Assembly (NCBI RefSeq): GCF_004117855.1
Contig: NZ_QWBW01000007.1
Location: forward strand, 186,517-250,516
Reading direction: 5' to 3'
From: Modicisalibacter coralii
GTDB lineage: Bacteria > Pseudomonadota > Gammaproteobacteria > Pseudomonadales > Halomonadaceae
DNA length: 64,000 nucleotides
The notes beneath the pieces were generated by a model. It was not told the DNA's origin. It was given only the letters and a program-made list of their open reading frames with translations, and made no database searches. A program made the position numbers and the translations under genes. This document shows positions 46,504 to 57,493 of this stretch, piece by piece. The stretch's first letter is position 1, and each line of letters starts with the position of its first letter.

Positions 46504-47685
46504 ATGAAACTGCCACGCCTGCGCGACCCCTATTTCAACTACTTTCATCGCCACCGGCTGCACGTTCTGCGCACCAGCCTGGCGCTGGTGATCACCTATG
46601 CACTGATCCGCAGCCTGGCCCTGCCCCACGGCAGCTGGGCGCTGGTCAGCAGTCTCATGGTCATGGGCAATCTGCCGCACATCGGCGGCGTTCTCGACAA
46701 GGGGCTGCAGCGCCTGCTGGGCACGGTGCTGGGCGCGCTCTGGGGCATCCTCCTGATTCTGATCCCGGAACCGTCACCCGGCGTCGTCCCCGTCTGGACC
46801 CTGATCAGCATCGCCGTCGCCACCCACGCCACCTTCGCCACCCGCTACGGTTACAGCGCGCTGATGTTCGGCATCTCGCTGCTGCTGGTGGTCGGCAGCG
46901 GCGACAACGACCTGAGCGTGGCACTGTGGCGGGCGGCCAACGTTCTGCTCGGCACCCTCATCGGCATCGGCGTCACGCTGCTGGTGCTGCCCCAGAAGGC
47001 CACCGACACCTTTCGCTTTCTGCTCGCCGACAATCTCGACAAGCTGGCGCGGCTCTATCACGCCCACACCAGCAGCGCCTCCGCCGACAACGACCTGGAC
47101 ACCCGCGAACTGCTGAAGACGACGACCGCGCAACTGGTCAAGCAGCGCAGCCTGGTCGACGCCATTCACCGCGAGCGGCGATTGCGCCGGGATGCCCTGG
47201 AGGACATCCTGTCCCTGCAGCGGCGAATGCTTTCCACCGTCGAGCTTTTGCTGGAAACTCACTGGACCACCCGCGAGGGCCACGACCGCATCGACGCCAT
47301 GGACGGCCTGCGTGACGAGCAGCACCGCCTGGCCCGCGGGCTGGGCACGCTGGCCTTCCAGGTCCGCACCGGCCAGGCGATCCGGGTCAGCGTGACCCGC
47401 TTCGACCCGCAACGCTATGCCGACCAGGCGACGACCGCCCGCGGCGCGGATGGTCGCATGCTGTTCAGCCCCAGCGGCTATCTGTGGCTCAATCGCGAGC
47501 TGGCACGCCTGACCCGCGAGATGAGCCTGCGCCTGGCCCGGCTGCGGCGCCTGCCCAGCCGTCGCCTGCGGCGACGCGCCAGTCGTCATACCCTGATCAG
47601 CGATGCCCGCCGCCTGGCCATCGGCAACGCCGATACGCCCCACGAGAACCACGGAGGAAGAAACGAACGCCATGACTCGCAGTGA
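46504..47685 (+). CDS. FUSC-family inner membrane protein (aromatic acid exporter-like)
   Basis: The ATG at 46504 gives 393 residues. Six hydrophobic segments lie in residues 18-170 (VLRTSLALVITYALIRSLAL, GTVLGALWGILLILIPEP, and VLLGTLIGIGVTLLVLPQ), followed by a long cytoplasmic helical domain rich in Arg. This is the N-terminal half-transporter plan of the FUSC/ArAE family. The substrate is unknown. The end overlaps the nadB start by 14 bases, so nadB may be coupled to it. Confidence 0.82.
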   Translation: MKLPRLRDPYFNYFHRHRLHVLRTSLALVITYALIRSLALPHGSWALVSSLMVMGNLPHIGGVLDKGLQRLLGTVLGALWGILLILIPEPSPGVVPVWTLISIAVATHATFATRYGYSALMFGISLLLVVGSGDNDLSVALWRAANVLLGTLIGIGVTLLVLPQKATDTFRFLLADNLDKLARLYHAHTSSASADNDLDTRELLKTTTAQLVKQRSLVDAIHRERRLRRDALEDILSLQRRMLSTVELLLETHWTTREGHDRIDAMDGLRDEQHRLARGLGTLAFQVRTGQAIRVSVTRFDPQRYADQATTARGADGRMLFSPSGYLWLNRELARLTREMSLRLARLRRLPSRRLRRRASRHTLISDARRLAIGNADTPHENHGGRNERHDSQ

Positions 47686-49252
47686 GCACGATGTTCTCGT
47701 CGTCGGCGGCGGCGTCGCCGGCCTGACCCTGGCCCTCGAACTCGCCGATCATCGGCAGGTCACCCTGCTCCGACCGGTGCAGGACGACATCGGCGCCAGT
47801 CGCTGGGCCCAGGGCGGAATCGCCGCGGTTCTCGACCCGCGGGATGCGGTGGAGGACCATGTCCAGGACACCCTGATCGCCGGTGACGGCCTGTGCGACG
47901 AGGAGGCGGTGCGTTTCACCGTCACCCACAGCACCGCGGCGATCGAATGGCTGGTAGCGCTCGGCGTGCCCTTCACCCCGGACCCCACGCCGGACGCCCC
48001 CTACCCCTTTCACCTGACGCGCGAGGGCGGGCACGGTACCCGGCGCATCATCCACGCCGCCGACGCCACCGGACAGGCGCTGATCGAGACACTGCTCGAG
48101 CGCGTCTTCGGCGACCCGCGCATCCAGGTGCGCGACGACCTGCAGGCCATCGAGCTGCTCGCCGACGCGCAGCGTGCCTGCTGTGGCGCCCTGTGCCTCG
48201 ACGCCGCGGGCAATCCGGTCACGCTCGCCGCCCGTGACGTGGTGCTCGCCACCGGCGGGGCCAGCGGCCTGTTCCGGCACACCACCAGCCCCGCGCCGGC
48301 CTGTGGCGAAGGCATGGCCATGGCCGCCGCGCTCGGCGCCACCCTGATGAATCTGGAATTCCAGCAGTTCCACCCCACCTGCCTCTATGACCCGGCGGGC
48401 GCCCCCTTCCTGATCAGCGAGGCGGTACGCGGCGAGGGCGGACGGCTGCGCGACATCCACGGGCGGGCCTTCATGGCCGACTACGACAGCCGCGCCGAGC
48501 TCGCGCCGCGCGACGTGGTCGCCCGCGCGATCCATGCGGAGATGCAGCGCACCCGCGCCTCTCACGTACTGCTGGACGTCACCCACCTGCCCGCCGCGCA
48601 GATCGCCCATCATTTCCCGACCATCCAGGCCCACTGCCAGTCCCGCGGACTCGACATCACCCGTCAGCCGATTCCCGTGGTTCCCGCGGCTCACTACAGT
48701 TGCGGCGGCGTCGCCACCGACCTCAACGGTGCCAGCGACGTGCCCCATCTGTACGCGATCGGCGAAGTCGCCTGCACCGGCCTGCACGGCGCCAACCGCA
48801 TGGCCAGCAACTCGCTGCTCGAATGCCTGGTCTTCGCCCGCGCGGCGGCGCGCGCGCTGCGCGAGGCCACGTCACGGGAGACCGCCGGCGACCCGGCGCC
48901 CCACCGCGCCGGCGGCGAGGCACCGATGCCCCCTGCCGAGGCCAACGCAGGACTGCAGGAACTGCGCAGCCTCATGAGCGCCCATGCCGGAATCGTGCGC
49001 CACGATGCCGGCATGGACGAAGGGCTCCGGGCGCTGGAGGCACTGGCCGAGCGTTACGCCCCGTTCTGGCGACGCCAGCGACCCAGCGTCGAATCGGCAC
49101 GCCTGCACCACGCCACCCGGCTGGCGATCCTGCTGATGCAGGCCGCACGCCAGCGTCGCGAATCGCGCGGGCTGCACTACAACCGCGACTGCCCGGACCG
49201 GCAACCCGGCCCGGCGCGGGCCTCACGCTCCCGCCTCGCCCCGCCAGAGTAA
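47672..49252 (+). CDS. nadB: L-aspartate oxidase
   Basis: This encodes 526 residues. The FAD-binding motif VVGGGVAGL is at 10-18. Flavoprotein family stretches include ASRWAQGGIAAVL, LTREGGHGTRRIIHAADATG, FQQFHPTCLY and GLHGANRMASNSLLECLVF. It oxidises aspartate to iminoaspartate, the first step of NAD synthesis. SdhE, encoded convergently nearby, flavinylates the related SdhA subunit; NadB itself binds FAD non-covalently. Confidence 0.96.
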   Translation: MTRSEHDVLVVGGGVAGLTLALELADHRQVTLLRPVQDDIGASRWAQGGIAAVLDPRDAVEDHVQDTLIAGDGLCDEEAVRFTVTHSTAAIEWLVALGVPFTPDPTPDAPYPFHLTREGGHGTRRIIHAADATGQALIETLLERVFGDPRIQVRDDLQAIELLADAQRACCGALCLDAAGNPVTLAARDVVLATGGASGLFRHTTSPAPACGEGMAMAAALGATLMNLEFQQFHPTCLYDPAGAPFLISEAVRGEGGRLRDIHGRAFMADYDSRAELAPRDVVARAIHAEMQRTRASHVLLDVTHLPAAQIAHHFPTIQAHCQSRGLDITRQPIPVVPAAHYSCGGVATDLNGASDVPHLYAIGEVACTGLHGANRMASNSLLECLVFARAAARALREATSRETAGDPAPHRAGGEAPMPPAEANAGLQELRSLMSAHAGIVRHDAGMDEGLRALEALAERYAPFWRRQRPSVESARLHHATRLAILLMQAARQRRESRGLHYNRDCPDRQPGPARASRSRLAPPE

Positions 49253-49621
49253 CAGCCGCCGCAGATGCCAGCGCTGCCGAGGGCCCGCGCTGTCGGGCCA
49301 GACCCAGCGGCACTGCCCGTCGATACGCAGGCCGGTCAGCCAGGGCCCCAAGTAGAAGCCATCGACACTCGCCGAACGCCACTCGCCGTCCCGCCGGCGC
49401 TGCCAGCCGGGGGCGGCACCGGGGACCCAGCGCAGCTGGATCGGGGTCTCGCCGCGCCATTCGACGGCCAGCCCCGTCACCAGAGCGGCCAGGCTGAGCA
49501 TCCACAGCCACCCGGGGGCGAAGGCGATCAGCAGAGAAACGACGGCCGCTCCCAAGGCCACGGAGAGGCCGCGCCCCCATCTAGAGGGTGCGATACTGAT
49601 CGTTATCGGTCGTTTCCGCAT
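49223..49621 (-). CDS. ygfX: YgfX-like membrane protein (CptA)
   Basis: This encodes 132 residues with two close membrane segments (GLSVALGAAVVSLLIAFAPG and WLWMLSLAALVTGLAVEW) and a soluble domain rich in Trp and Arg. It follows sdhE with a 41-base overlap, the standard sdhE-ygfX pair. In E. coli this protein was described as a toxin-like inhibitor of cytoskeletal proteins. Its 3' end overlaps the convergent nadB end by 30 bases. Confidence 0.8.
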   Translation of the reverse strand: MRKRPITISIAPSRWGRGLSVALGAAVVSLLIAFAPGWLWMLSLAALVTGLAVEWRGETPIQLRWVPGAAPGWQRRRDGEWRSASVDGFYLGPWLTGLRIDGQCRWVWPDSAGPRQRWHLRRLLLWRGEAGA

Positions 49622-49859
49622 ACTCGACGATCAACTTGACGATACGCCGCAGGGCGTCGTCCGAGGGCCACTCGCGACGCATCAACCAGATGAACAGATC
49701 CTGATCCTCCTGGTCGATCAATTCCCGATACGCCGCCTGGTCGGCCGCGTCCAGCGAGGCATAACGATGCTCGAGAAACGGCACCAGCAGCAGGTCGAGC
49801 TCCCACATGCCGCGACGGGAGTGCCAGTAGAGACGTTTGAGCGTGGAATCTTCACTCAC
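49581..49859 (-). CDS. sdhE: FAD assembly factor SdhE
   Basis: From a GTG at 49859 (GAGGTT upstream) this encodes 92 residues opening MSEDSTLKRLYWHSRRGMWE. The RGxxE motif (residues 16-20), needed for covalent flavinylation of succinate dehydrogenase SdhA, is present. The protein is small and helical and ends IVKLIVEYAETTDNDQYRTL. Upstream in-frame starts (49871 and 49925) are less likely. Confidence 0.93.
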   Translation of the reverse strand: MSEDSTLKRLYWHSRRGMWELDLLLVPFLEHRYASLDAADQAAYRELIDQEDQDLFIWLMRREWPSDDALRRIVKLIVEYAETTDNDQYRTL

Positions 49860-50015
49860 CGGGGAACCTCGCATGACTCGAATTGACGAGCCGGCAGTAT
49901 ACCCGAGCCCGGAAGCCGACGACACGGACCCGGTCGGGGCACGGCTGGCTCCGGGCGCGCCCGGTCAGCGTTTGCCGCCTTTCCCGATGGCAGCGCGGCT
50001 CCCCAACCTAGTGCG

Positions 50016-50044
50016 TTGTTTTCTCACGATTTGCCAAGTATGCT
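50016..50044 (+). promoter_or_regulatory. Probable ihfB promoter
   Basis: TTGTTT (50016-50021), a 17-base spacer and TATGCT (50039-50044) lie 56 bases before the ihfB start. A separate promoter fits, since rpsA is not upstream here. Confidence 0.6.
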
Positions 50045-50099
50045 GACAAAAACAAGAAGACGCGCCCTGCCGCCGGCAGGCCTCGTGTGGAGACGACCG

Positions 50100-50396
50100 A
50101 TGACCAAATCAGAGTTGATTGAACAGATCGCCATGCGACAGCCCGAATTGTCGATCAAGGAAGTCGAATCCGCCGTGCGGCTGATCCTCGACGACATCAC
50201 CAATGCCCTGGCGGACGGCGGTCGTGTCGAGATTCGCGGCTTCGGCAGCTTTTCGCTGCATTACCGTGAGCCGCGTGTCGGTCGCAACCCCAAGACCGGC
50301 GACCCGGTCGACCTGGATGGCAAGTTCGTGCCACATTTCAAGCCGGGCAAGGAGCTGCGAGAGCAGGTCAACGCCAGTCGCGCCCTGGGCTACTAG
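50100..50396 (+). CDS. ihfB: Integration host factor beta subunit
   Basis: This encodes 98 residues opening [20 protein letters not shown], with the DNA-bending arm [22 protein letters not shown] including the conserved Pro/Arg region. It pairs with IHF alpha. In many gammaproteobacteria ihfB follows rpsA; here sdhE lies upstream and diverges from it. lapA-lapB follow as usual. Confidence 0.97.
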   Translation: MTKSELIEQIAMRQPELSIKEVESAVRLILDDITNALADGGRVEIRGFGSFSLHYREPRVGRNPKTGDPVDLDGKFVPHFKPGKELREQVNASRALGY

Positions 50397-50430
50397 CGGC
50401 CCCTGTCCGAGACCGTAAAAGGAACACACT

Positions 50431-50736
50431 ATGCGTTGGCTAAAAGGCCTGCTGCTCGCGATCATCCTGCTGGTCGTCCTGCTCCTCGGCATCCTGTTCG
50501 CCGTCAACAATCAACAGGCGGTACCGCTGAACCTGATCTGGATCGACCTGCCGCCGGCCTCCCTCTCGCTCTGGCTGCTCGTCGCCCTGGCCTGTGGCGT
50601 GATACTGGGCATGCTGGCCATGACCGGCGTCTACCTTCGCCTGCGCACGCTGCTCACCCGGGCTCAGCGCCACAACCAGCAGCAGCGCAAGGAGCTCGAC
50701 CGTCTGCGTATTCAGGAGTTCAAGGAAATTCCCTAA
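50431..50736 (+). CDS. lapA: Lipopolysaccharide assembly protein LapA
   Basis: This encodes 101 residues with two membrane segments (GLLLAIILLVVLLLGILFAV and LWLLVALACGVILGMLAMTG) and a basic helical tail. The NNQQAVPLNLIW stretch between them is typical of the DUF1049 family. It works with LapB in controlling LpxC turnover. It stops one base before the lapB ATG. Confidence 0.92.
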   Translation: MRWLKGLLLAIILLVVLLLGILFAVNNQQAVPLNLIWIDLPPASLSLWLLVALACGVILGMLAMTGVYLRLRTLLTRAQRHNQQQRKELDRLRIQEFKEIP

Positions 50737-51921
50737 ATGCCCGATCTGATGCTGCTGGCCCTCTTGTTGGCGGCAATTGCCATCGGCTGGTGGCTGGGAC
50801 GACGCGAGCAGGGACGCTCGGAGCCTCGAACGCATCACGCGAATCGCCTCTCTCGCGACTATTTCGTCGGTCTCAACTATCTGCTCAACGAGCAGCCCGA
50901 CCAGGCCATCGAAACCTTCGTCCAGGCGCTGGAAGTCAACAGCGACACCATCGACACGCACATCGCGCTGGGCAACCTGTTTCGGCTGCGCGGCGAAGCC
51001 GACCGTGCCGTGAAGATCCACCAGAACCTGCTGGCCCGCCCCGCGCTCACCGCCCTGCAGAGCGGCCAGGTACAGATCGAACTGTCCCGGGACTTCCTGC
51101 ACCTGGGCCTGCTCGACCGCGCCGAACGCCTCCTCGAGTCGCTGTCCCGCGAGAGTATCGACGAAGAACAGCTCAACGCCGCCAAGCGGCTGCTCGTCGA
51201 TCTCTACGAACGGGAACGCGAATGGCAGAAGGCGCTGGATGTCGCCCTCCCCCAGCTGGTCCGTCAGGACGACGACACCCGCCGCGCCGCCGCCCACTGG
51301 CTGTGCGAGCTGGCCGAAGGCGACATGCGCTCGGCCAGCCCCGCCCTGGCCCGCAAGCGGTTACGCCACGCGCTCAACATCGACGCCCGCTGCGTGCGCG
51401 CCAACTGGCTGCTCGCCGAACTCGAGCGTGATACCGCCAACTACAAGAGCCAGATCCGACTCTTGCAGCGGCTCGCCGAACAGGACCGGGATTTCATACC
51501 GATCGTTCTGGAGCCGCTGCGCGACGCCTACCTGAAGCTCGAGGACGAAAAGGGCCTGGAGCGCTGCCTGCACCGCTGGCTGGAATCGGCACCGCACATC
51601 AGCACCGTGATCATGCTCGCGCAGCGCATCGAGCATCGCGAAGGAATCGACGCCGCCGCGGCGTTCGTCAGCGAGCAACTGGCCGTCAACCCGAGCCTGC
51701 GGGGCGTCGACTACCTGATGAATCTGTATCTCGTCGATGCCCAGCCCGACCAGCGCCAGCACTTTTCACTGCTCAAGCAGCACACCGGCAAGCTGCTCGA
51801 GGCGCGGCCGCGCTTTCGCTGCCATCGCTGCGGCTTCTCCGGCGGGCAGTTGCACTGGCAATGCCCGCGCTGTCGCAGTTGGGGCACCACCAAGCCGATC
51901 ACCGGCCTCGAAGGCGAATGA
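50737..51921 (+). CDS. lapB: Lipopolysaccharide assembly protein LapB
   Basis: This encodes 394 residues: an N-terminal membrane anchor (MLLALLLAAIAIGWWLG), tetratricopeptide repeats from about 45 to 345 (RDYFVGLNYLLNEQPDQAIE...) and a C-terminal rubredoxin-like domain with CHRCGF and CPRCRSW. LapB adapts LpxC to the FtsH protease to balance lipid A synthesis. It is coupled to lapA. Confidence 0.95.
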   Translation: MPDLMLLALLLAAIAIGWWLGRREQGRSEPRTHHANRLSRDYFVGLNYLLNEQPDQAIETFVQALEVNSDTIDTHIALGNLFRLRGEADRAVKIHQNLLARPALTALQSGQVQIELSRDFLHLGLLDRAERLLESLSRESIDEEQLNAAKRLLVDLYEREREWQKALDVALPQLVRQDDDTRRAAAHWLCELAEGDMRSASPALARKRLRHALNIDARCVRANWLLAELERDTANYKSQIRLLQRLAEQDRDFIPIVLEPLRDAYLKLEDEKGLERCLHRWLESAPHISTVIMLAQRIEHREGIDAAAAFVSEQLAVNPSLRGVDYLMNLYLVDAQPDQRQHFSLLKQHTGKLLEARPRFRCHRCGFSGGQLHWQCPRCRSWGTTKPITGLEGE

Positions 51922-51933
51922 GCGCCGGCCGGT

Positions 51934-52635
51934 TCAGGCCGAAAGTTCCTGCTCGATCGCGGCCAGCGCCGCCATCGGCTCCCGCGCCTGGGTCACCGGA
52001 CGCCCCACCACCAGATGCGTGCTGCCGGCCCGGATCGCCTCGGCGGGCGTCAGCACACGGCGTTGATCGTCGGCGGCCGCGAAGGACGGGCGGATCCCCG
52101 GCGTCACCTTGAGGAAGGTGTCGCCACAGACATCGCGCAGCCGCTGCGCTTCCTGCGCCGAGCAGACCACGCCATCCATGCCGCTGTCCCGGGCAAGGCG
52201 CGCCAGCCGCTCGACCTGGCTCATGGGCTCGACGTCGAGCCCCGTCTCCGCCAGATCGGCCCGTTCCATGCTCGTGAGTACCGTCACCGCGATCAGGTGC
52301 GTGGCCAGCCCGGCGTGATCCAGCCGCTCGCGGGCGGCTTCCATCATCCGCCGACCGCCGGCGGCATGCAGATTGACCATCCACACGCCCTGGTCGGCCG
52401 CCGCCTGCACCGCCGCGGCGACCGTATTGGGGATGTCGTGAAACTTGAGGTCCAGAAAGACCTCGAATCCCCGCCCGTGCAAGGCTTCCAGCACCGCGGG
52501 TCCGCTGCGGGTGAACAACTCCTTGCCGACCTTGAGCCGACAGCGCGAGGGATCGAGTTGATCGGCCATGCACAAGGCGGTATCGAGCGATGCGTAGTCG
52601 AGCGCGATGATCAACGGGGAACGGGTGACGGCCAT
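51934..52635 (-). CDS. pyrF: Orotidine 5'-phosphate decarboxylase
   Basis: The ATG at 52635 gives 233 residues. The catalytic D-x-K-x-x-D motif is in [13 protein letters not shown] (residues about 60-72), and the phosphate-binding end reads [14 protein letters not shown]. It makes UMP in the last pyrimidine step. In enterics and pseudomonads pyrF often follows lapB on the same strand; here it is convergent. Confidence 0.96.
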   Translation of the reverse strand: MAVTRSPLIIALDYASLDTALCMADQLDPSRCRLKVGKELFTRSGPAVLEALHGRGFEVFLDLKFHDIPNTVAAAVQAAADQGVWMVNLHAAGGRRMMEAARERLDHAGLATHLIAVTVLTSMERADLAETGLDVEPMSQVERLARLARDSGMDGVVCSAQEAQRLRDVCGDTFLKVTPGIRPSFAAADDQRRVLTPAEAIRAGSTHLVVGRPVTQAREPMAALAAIEQELSA

Positions 52636-52843
52636 GACGACTCCAGATCGGGTTTTCCGCGGAGTATACCAGCGAAGCCGGAAACGCCGGAAAGCCGCCA
52701 ATGTCGCCTTTCGCCGACAGACTTCTCCGACATCTCTTACACAATGTTGAGAAAAAGTAACTAAACGTTCCTCGCGTCATTGCTTAGCGTGAAAGGTCCC
52801 GTCGGTTCCGGGGCAACTGTGCACACTACCGCGAGGAAACGCC

Positions 52844-53119
52844 ATGACCATGAAACGCGTCATCCAGACACTGTTACTCACGCTGGCGCTGGGCGTCGTC
52901 GCGTCGCCGGCCTTCGCCGATGATACGCCGGCCATCGACGTCAACACGGCCACCGCCGAGCAGCTCGCCCAGCTTCCGGGCATCGGCGAGGTCAAGGCGC
53001 AGGCGATCGTCGCTGACCGCAAGGCCAATGGAGACTACCAGACGGTCCAGGATCTGGCCCGCGTCGACGGCATCGGCGACGCCACGATCGAAGGGCTAGA
53101 GGGCAAGGTCAGTTTCTGA
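52844..53119 (+). CDS. Secreted ComEA-like helix-hairpin-helix protein
   Basis: This encodes 91 residues with a signal peptide ending ASPAFA-D (residues 1-25). The rest is a helix-hairpin-helix pair: IDVNTATAEQLAQLPGIGEV and DLARVDGIGDATIEGLEG. It resembles the small periplasmic ComEA-like proteins that bind DNA non-specifically, for example during uptake. It is monocistronic. Confidence 0.85.
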   Translation: MTMKRVIQTLLLTLALGVVASPAFADDTPAIDVNTATAEQLAQLPGIGEVKAQAIVADRKANGDYQTVQDLARVDGIGDATIEGLEGKVSF

Positions 53120-53140
53120 CACGACAGGGGGATCAACGAC

Positions 53141-53172
53141 GCAGGGCGTGGCCATGGCCACGCCCTGCGGAC
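53141..53172. terminator. Palindromic hairpin between convergent genes
   Basis: GCAGGGCGTGGCC pairs with GGCCACGCCCTGC across an AT loop. There is no T run, so it is a likely bidirectional transcript end but a weak intrinsic terminator. Confidence 0.5.
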
Positions 53173-53193
53173 GTTGCATTCGACCGATTCCTG

Positions 53194-53955
53194 TCAGATA
53201 CGCAGCGCGCCGTCACACTCCAGAACCCGGCCGCTGAAGTAGCCGTTCTCGAAAATGTAACGAACACTGTCGGCAATGTCCTGCGGCTGGCCGAGATGCC
53301 CCAGCGGGATCCCTCGGGTGATCTTGTCGAGCACATCCGAGCGCATCGAGGCGGTCATCTCGGTCTCGATGAAGCCCGGCGCCACGGCACCGACCCGGAT
53401 CCCGTGGCGCGCCAGTTCCTTCGCCCAGGTCACGGTCAGCGCCGCCACGCCCGCCTTGGTGGCCGCATAGTTGCTCTGGCCCATGTTACCGGCCCGCGAG
53501 ATGCTCGAGATGTTGACGATCACGCCCTCGTGACCGGCTTCGATCATCTGGCGCGCGGCTTCCCGCCCACACAGGAAGACGCCGGTGAGATTGACATCGA
53601 TGACCTGCTGCCACTGTTCGAGCGACATCGTCTTTTCCACTTCGCCGTTCTTGGCCTTGACCAGCAGACCGTCACGGGTCACGCCGGCGTTGTTCACCAG
53701 CCCCGAGACCGGTCCCAGTCGGTCGGCGATCGCAGCGAAGGTATCCACGACCGAGCGCTCGTCGGCGACATCGGTCACGAAGGTCTCGACGCCGATGCCC
53801 CGTTCGGCCAATGCCCCCGCGGCTTCGACGAGGGCCTCGTCCTCGCGGTCGAGCAATGCCAGCCGTGCGCCCTGCGCGCCCAGCGTCTTCGCCATGGCCA
53901 GGCCCAGACCGCGAGCCCCGCCGGTAATCGCGATGATGGCACCATCCAGTTGCAT
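53194..53955 (-). CDS. SDR oxidoreductase, FabG-like
   Basis: The ATG at 53955 follows GGAGG and gives 253 residues. It has TGGARGLG (11-18), NNAGVTRDGLL, Ser in VNISSISR, and Tyr-x-x-x-Lys in YAATKAGVAAL. The ending YFSGRVLECDGALRI is FabG-like. It may be a 3-oxoacyl-ACP or acetoacetyl-CoA type reductase; it does not sit in the fatty-acid cluster, so a secondary role is likely. Confidence 0.82.
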   Translation of the reverse strand: MQLDGAIIAITGGARGLGLAMAKTLGAQGARLALLDREDEALVEAAGALAERGIGVETFVTDVADERSVVDTFAAIADRLGPVSGLVNNAGVTRDGLLVKAKNGEVEKTMSLEQWQQVIDVNLTGVFLCGREAARQMIEAGHEGVIVNISSISRAGNMGQSNYAATKAGVAALTVTWAKELARHGIRVGAVAPGFIETEMTASMRSDVLDKITRGIPLGHLGQPQDIADSVRYIFENGYFSGRVLECDGALRI

Positions 53956-54124
53956 GTTCGTTCCTCCGCACCAGTCGGTTTTGTGCACTGCAATATAATC
54001 CCAAGATAGCATGGCTCCCCGACCGAAGCCATTGGCGCATGGTGGTGTCGCGCCGCGTCCCGGAACACTTGCATTCCGCGTGTTTGCCTCCATCTTGTCG
54101 AGAGTCCCACGCCTCGGAGCAACT

Positions 54125-54634
54125 ATGCCGATTCTGCTGTTCTTCACCCTGTTCGCCCTGCTCGACTTCGTCATCCTCTTCACGGTCGGCGCTCACATCG
54201 GACTGCTGATGACGCTCCTGCTGGTACTGGGTACCGGCTTTCTGGGCCTGCACCTCATCAAGCGTGAAGGCGTTGCAACCCTCCAGCGCGCCCAGCAGCG
54301 CCTGGCCGAGGGGGAAATTCCGTCCGACGAACTGATGACCGGCGCCGCCCTGATCTTCGGTGGCGCCCTGCTGATGGCGCCGGGGTTTCTCTCCGACACC
54401 CTGGGCTTCCTGTGTCTGTTGCCCAACACCCGCCGCTGGCTGGGCCGGTTGCTGACGCGGCTACCCGCCCAGGTGCGCGGCTTCAACCTGCACACCTATC
54501 GTCGCGGCAGCGACGGCTGGCACGAAACCTATCGCCCGTCCGGCGCTCGCGAGAGCGATTCGCGCCAGCAGCAGGCCTCGGAAGGCGACGCCCTGGAAGG
54601 CGACTTCATCGCCAAGGACGAGCCTCGTCAGTGA
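54125..54634 (+). CDS. fxsA: FxsA family membrane protein
   Basis: This encodes 169 residues. FxsA signatures are the N-terminal segments (MPILLFFTLFALLDFVILF and LLMTLLLVLGTGFLGLHLIK), then GGALLMAPGFLSDTLGFLCL, followed by a polar tail. In E. coli FxsA overexpression relieves exclusion of phage T7 by the F plasmid. Placement directly before groES is conserved. Confidence 0.92.
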   Translation: MPILLFFTLFALLDFVILFTVGAHIGLLMTLLLVLGTGFLGLHLIKREGVATLQRAQQRLAEGEIPSDELMTGAALIFGGALLMAPGFLSDTLGFLCLLPNTRRWLGRLLTRLPAQVRGFNLHTYRRGSDGWHETYRPSGARESDSRQQQASEGDALEGDFIAKDEPRQ

Positions 54635-54653
54635 ATTTTTTTCATTGCAACCC

Positions 54654-54681
54654 CTTGAAAGGGGTTGAGCCGACCCCATCA
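54654..54681 (+). promoter_or_regulatory. Sigma-32-type heat-shock promoter of groESL
   Basis: CTTGAAA (54654-54660), a 13-base spacer and CCCCATCA (54674-54681) closely match the sigma-32 consensus, about 135 bases before groES. Confidence 0.88.
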
Positions 54682-54815
54682 AGGGAGCAGCAATCAGCTT
54701 CGGTCTGCATCCCGATGCAGACCATTGACACCGGGGGGTCGAGGCCCTCCGCCCGTGAGCCTTGCTCGACAGGGAAATGCATTCTAGTCATGCAACCATC
54801 AGGAGAACGTGAGCA

Positions 54816-55109
54816 ATGAACATCCGTCCCTTGCACGATCGCGTCGTCGTCCGTCGCGTCGAAGAAGAACAGAAAACCGCTGGCGGCATCGTGCTCCCGG
54901 GCAATGCCCAGGAAAAGCCGACTCGTGGCGAGGTCGTCGCCGTCGGTAACGGCCGGATTCTGGACAGCGGCGAAGTTCGCCCCCTGGACGTGAAAGTGGG
55001 CGACACCGTGATCTTCAAGGAAGGCTTTGGCGTCGAAAAGCAGAAGATCGATGGCGAAGAAGTTCTGATCATGAGCGAATCGGACATTCTGGCCGTCGTC
55101 GAAGGCTAA
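54816..55109 (+). CDS. groES: Co-chaperonin GroES
   Basis: This encodes 97 residues opening [20 protein letters not shown] with the mobile loop [15 protein letters not shown]. It forms the lid of the GroEL cage. It is 76 bases from groEL in the usual operon, behind a sigma-32-type promoter. Confidence 0.98.
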   Translation: MNIRPLHDRVVVRRVEEEQKTAGGIVLPGNAQEKPTRGEVVAVGNGRILDSGEVRPLDVKVGDTVIFKEGFGVEKQKIDGEEVLIMSESDILAVVEG

Positions 55110-55149
55110 CCAGGACTTCGTGTCGAGTCCGACCTTTTACTACTTCTAA

Positions 55150-56826
<1,677 letters not shown>

Positions 56827-56874
56827 GCCAGCCCCGGCCGACCGCCGATACGTCGCCTCCATCGAGGCGACGCA

Positions 56875-56905
56875 GAAGCCCCACCGCACGCGGTGGGGCT
56901 TTTTC
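56875..56905 (+). terminator. Intrinsic terminator of groESL
   Basis: The 12-bp stem AAGCCCCACCGC/GCGGTGGGGCTT ends in TTTTT, 49 bases after the groEL stop. Confidence 0.93.
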
Positions 56906-56961
56906 ATGAGCGCCGTTCCGGCAGCCGGCGACAAAGCCCGGCCACAGCAGACCGGGCAGGC

Positions 56962-57252
56962 TCAACCCAGCGGGGCGTCCTCCTCGAGGCGTTCGACCAC
57001 CCAGTCGTGAACATCGCGCTGCTGGCGCAATGCAGACGGCAGCGCCTCCTTGATCAGGGACTCGCCCTTGTGGAGCTTGGTCTTCTCGGACGCCCCCAGC
57101 GTCTCGAGCGCCTTGTTGAGCACATACAACACCTCATTGCCCTCCTCGGGCACGAACTCGCTGCCATCGGGCTCGCCCTCGAAGCGCGAATCCTTGGGGC
57201 CGGTACGCCAGGAATAGTGCGTCAGGCTCATGTCGGACTTGTCGAAAAGCAT
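56962..57252 (-). CDS. Small acidic hypothetical protein
   Basis: The ATG at 57252 follows AAGGGAG and gives 96 residues (MLFDKSDMSLTHYSWRTGPK...). It is soluble and rich in Glu and Lys. No domain is recognised. It converges with groEL and is monocistronic. An upstream ATG at 57285 lacks a ribosome site. Confidence 0.65.
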   Translation of the reverse strand: MLFDKSDMSLTHYSWRTGPKDSRFEGEPDGSEFVPEEGNEVLYVLNKALETLGASEKTKLHKGESLIKEALPSALRQQRDVHDWVVERLEEDAPLG

Positions 57253-57493
57253 CACAATCTCCCTTTGTTGCCATTGAGCGGGCATTTTCCCAATGCCCTC
57301 CCCAGCCTAGGCGTTATCCCCCTTTTTCGTCACCCGGCTCGTCGGGATTTTTCTCCCCGCACCGCTGGCGCAGGCCCCGACGCCCCGTCGTCAACGCGTA
57401 CCAGCCAACACCCCGTGAGCGAGATCGCGGGTTGCCTTATGATGGGCAGGTGGAAAGACGACCCTGGCGCTAGCCGATGAGGATAATGACCGA

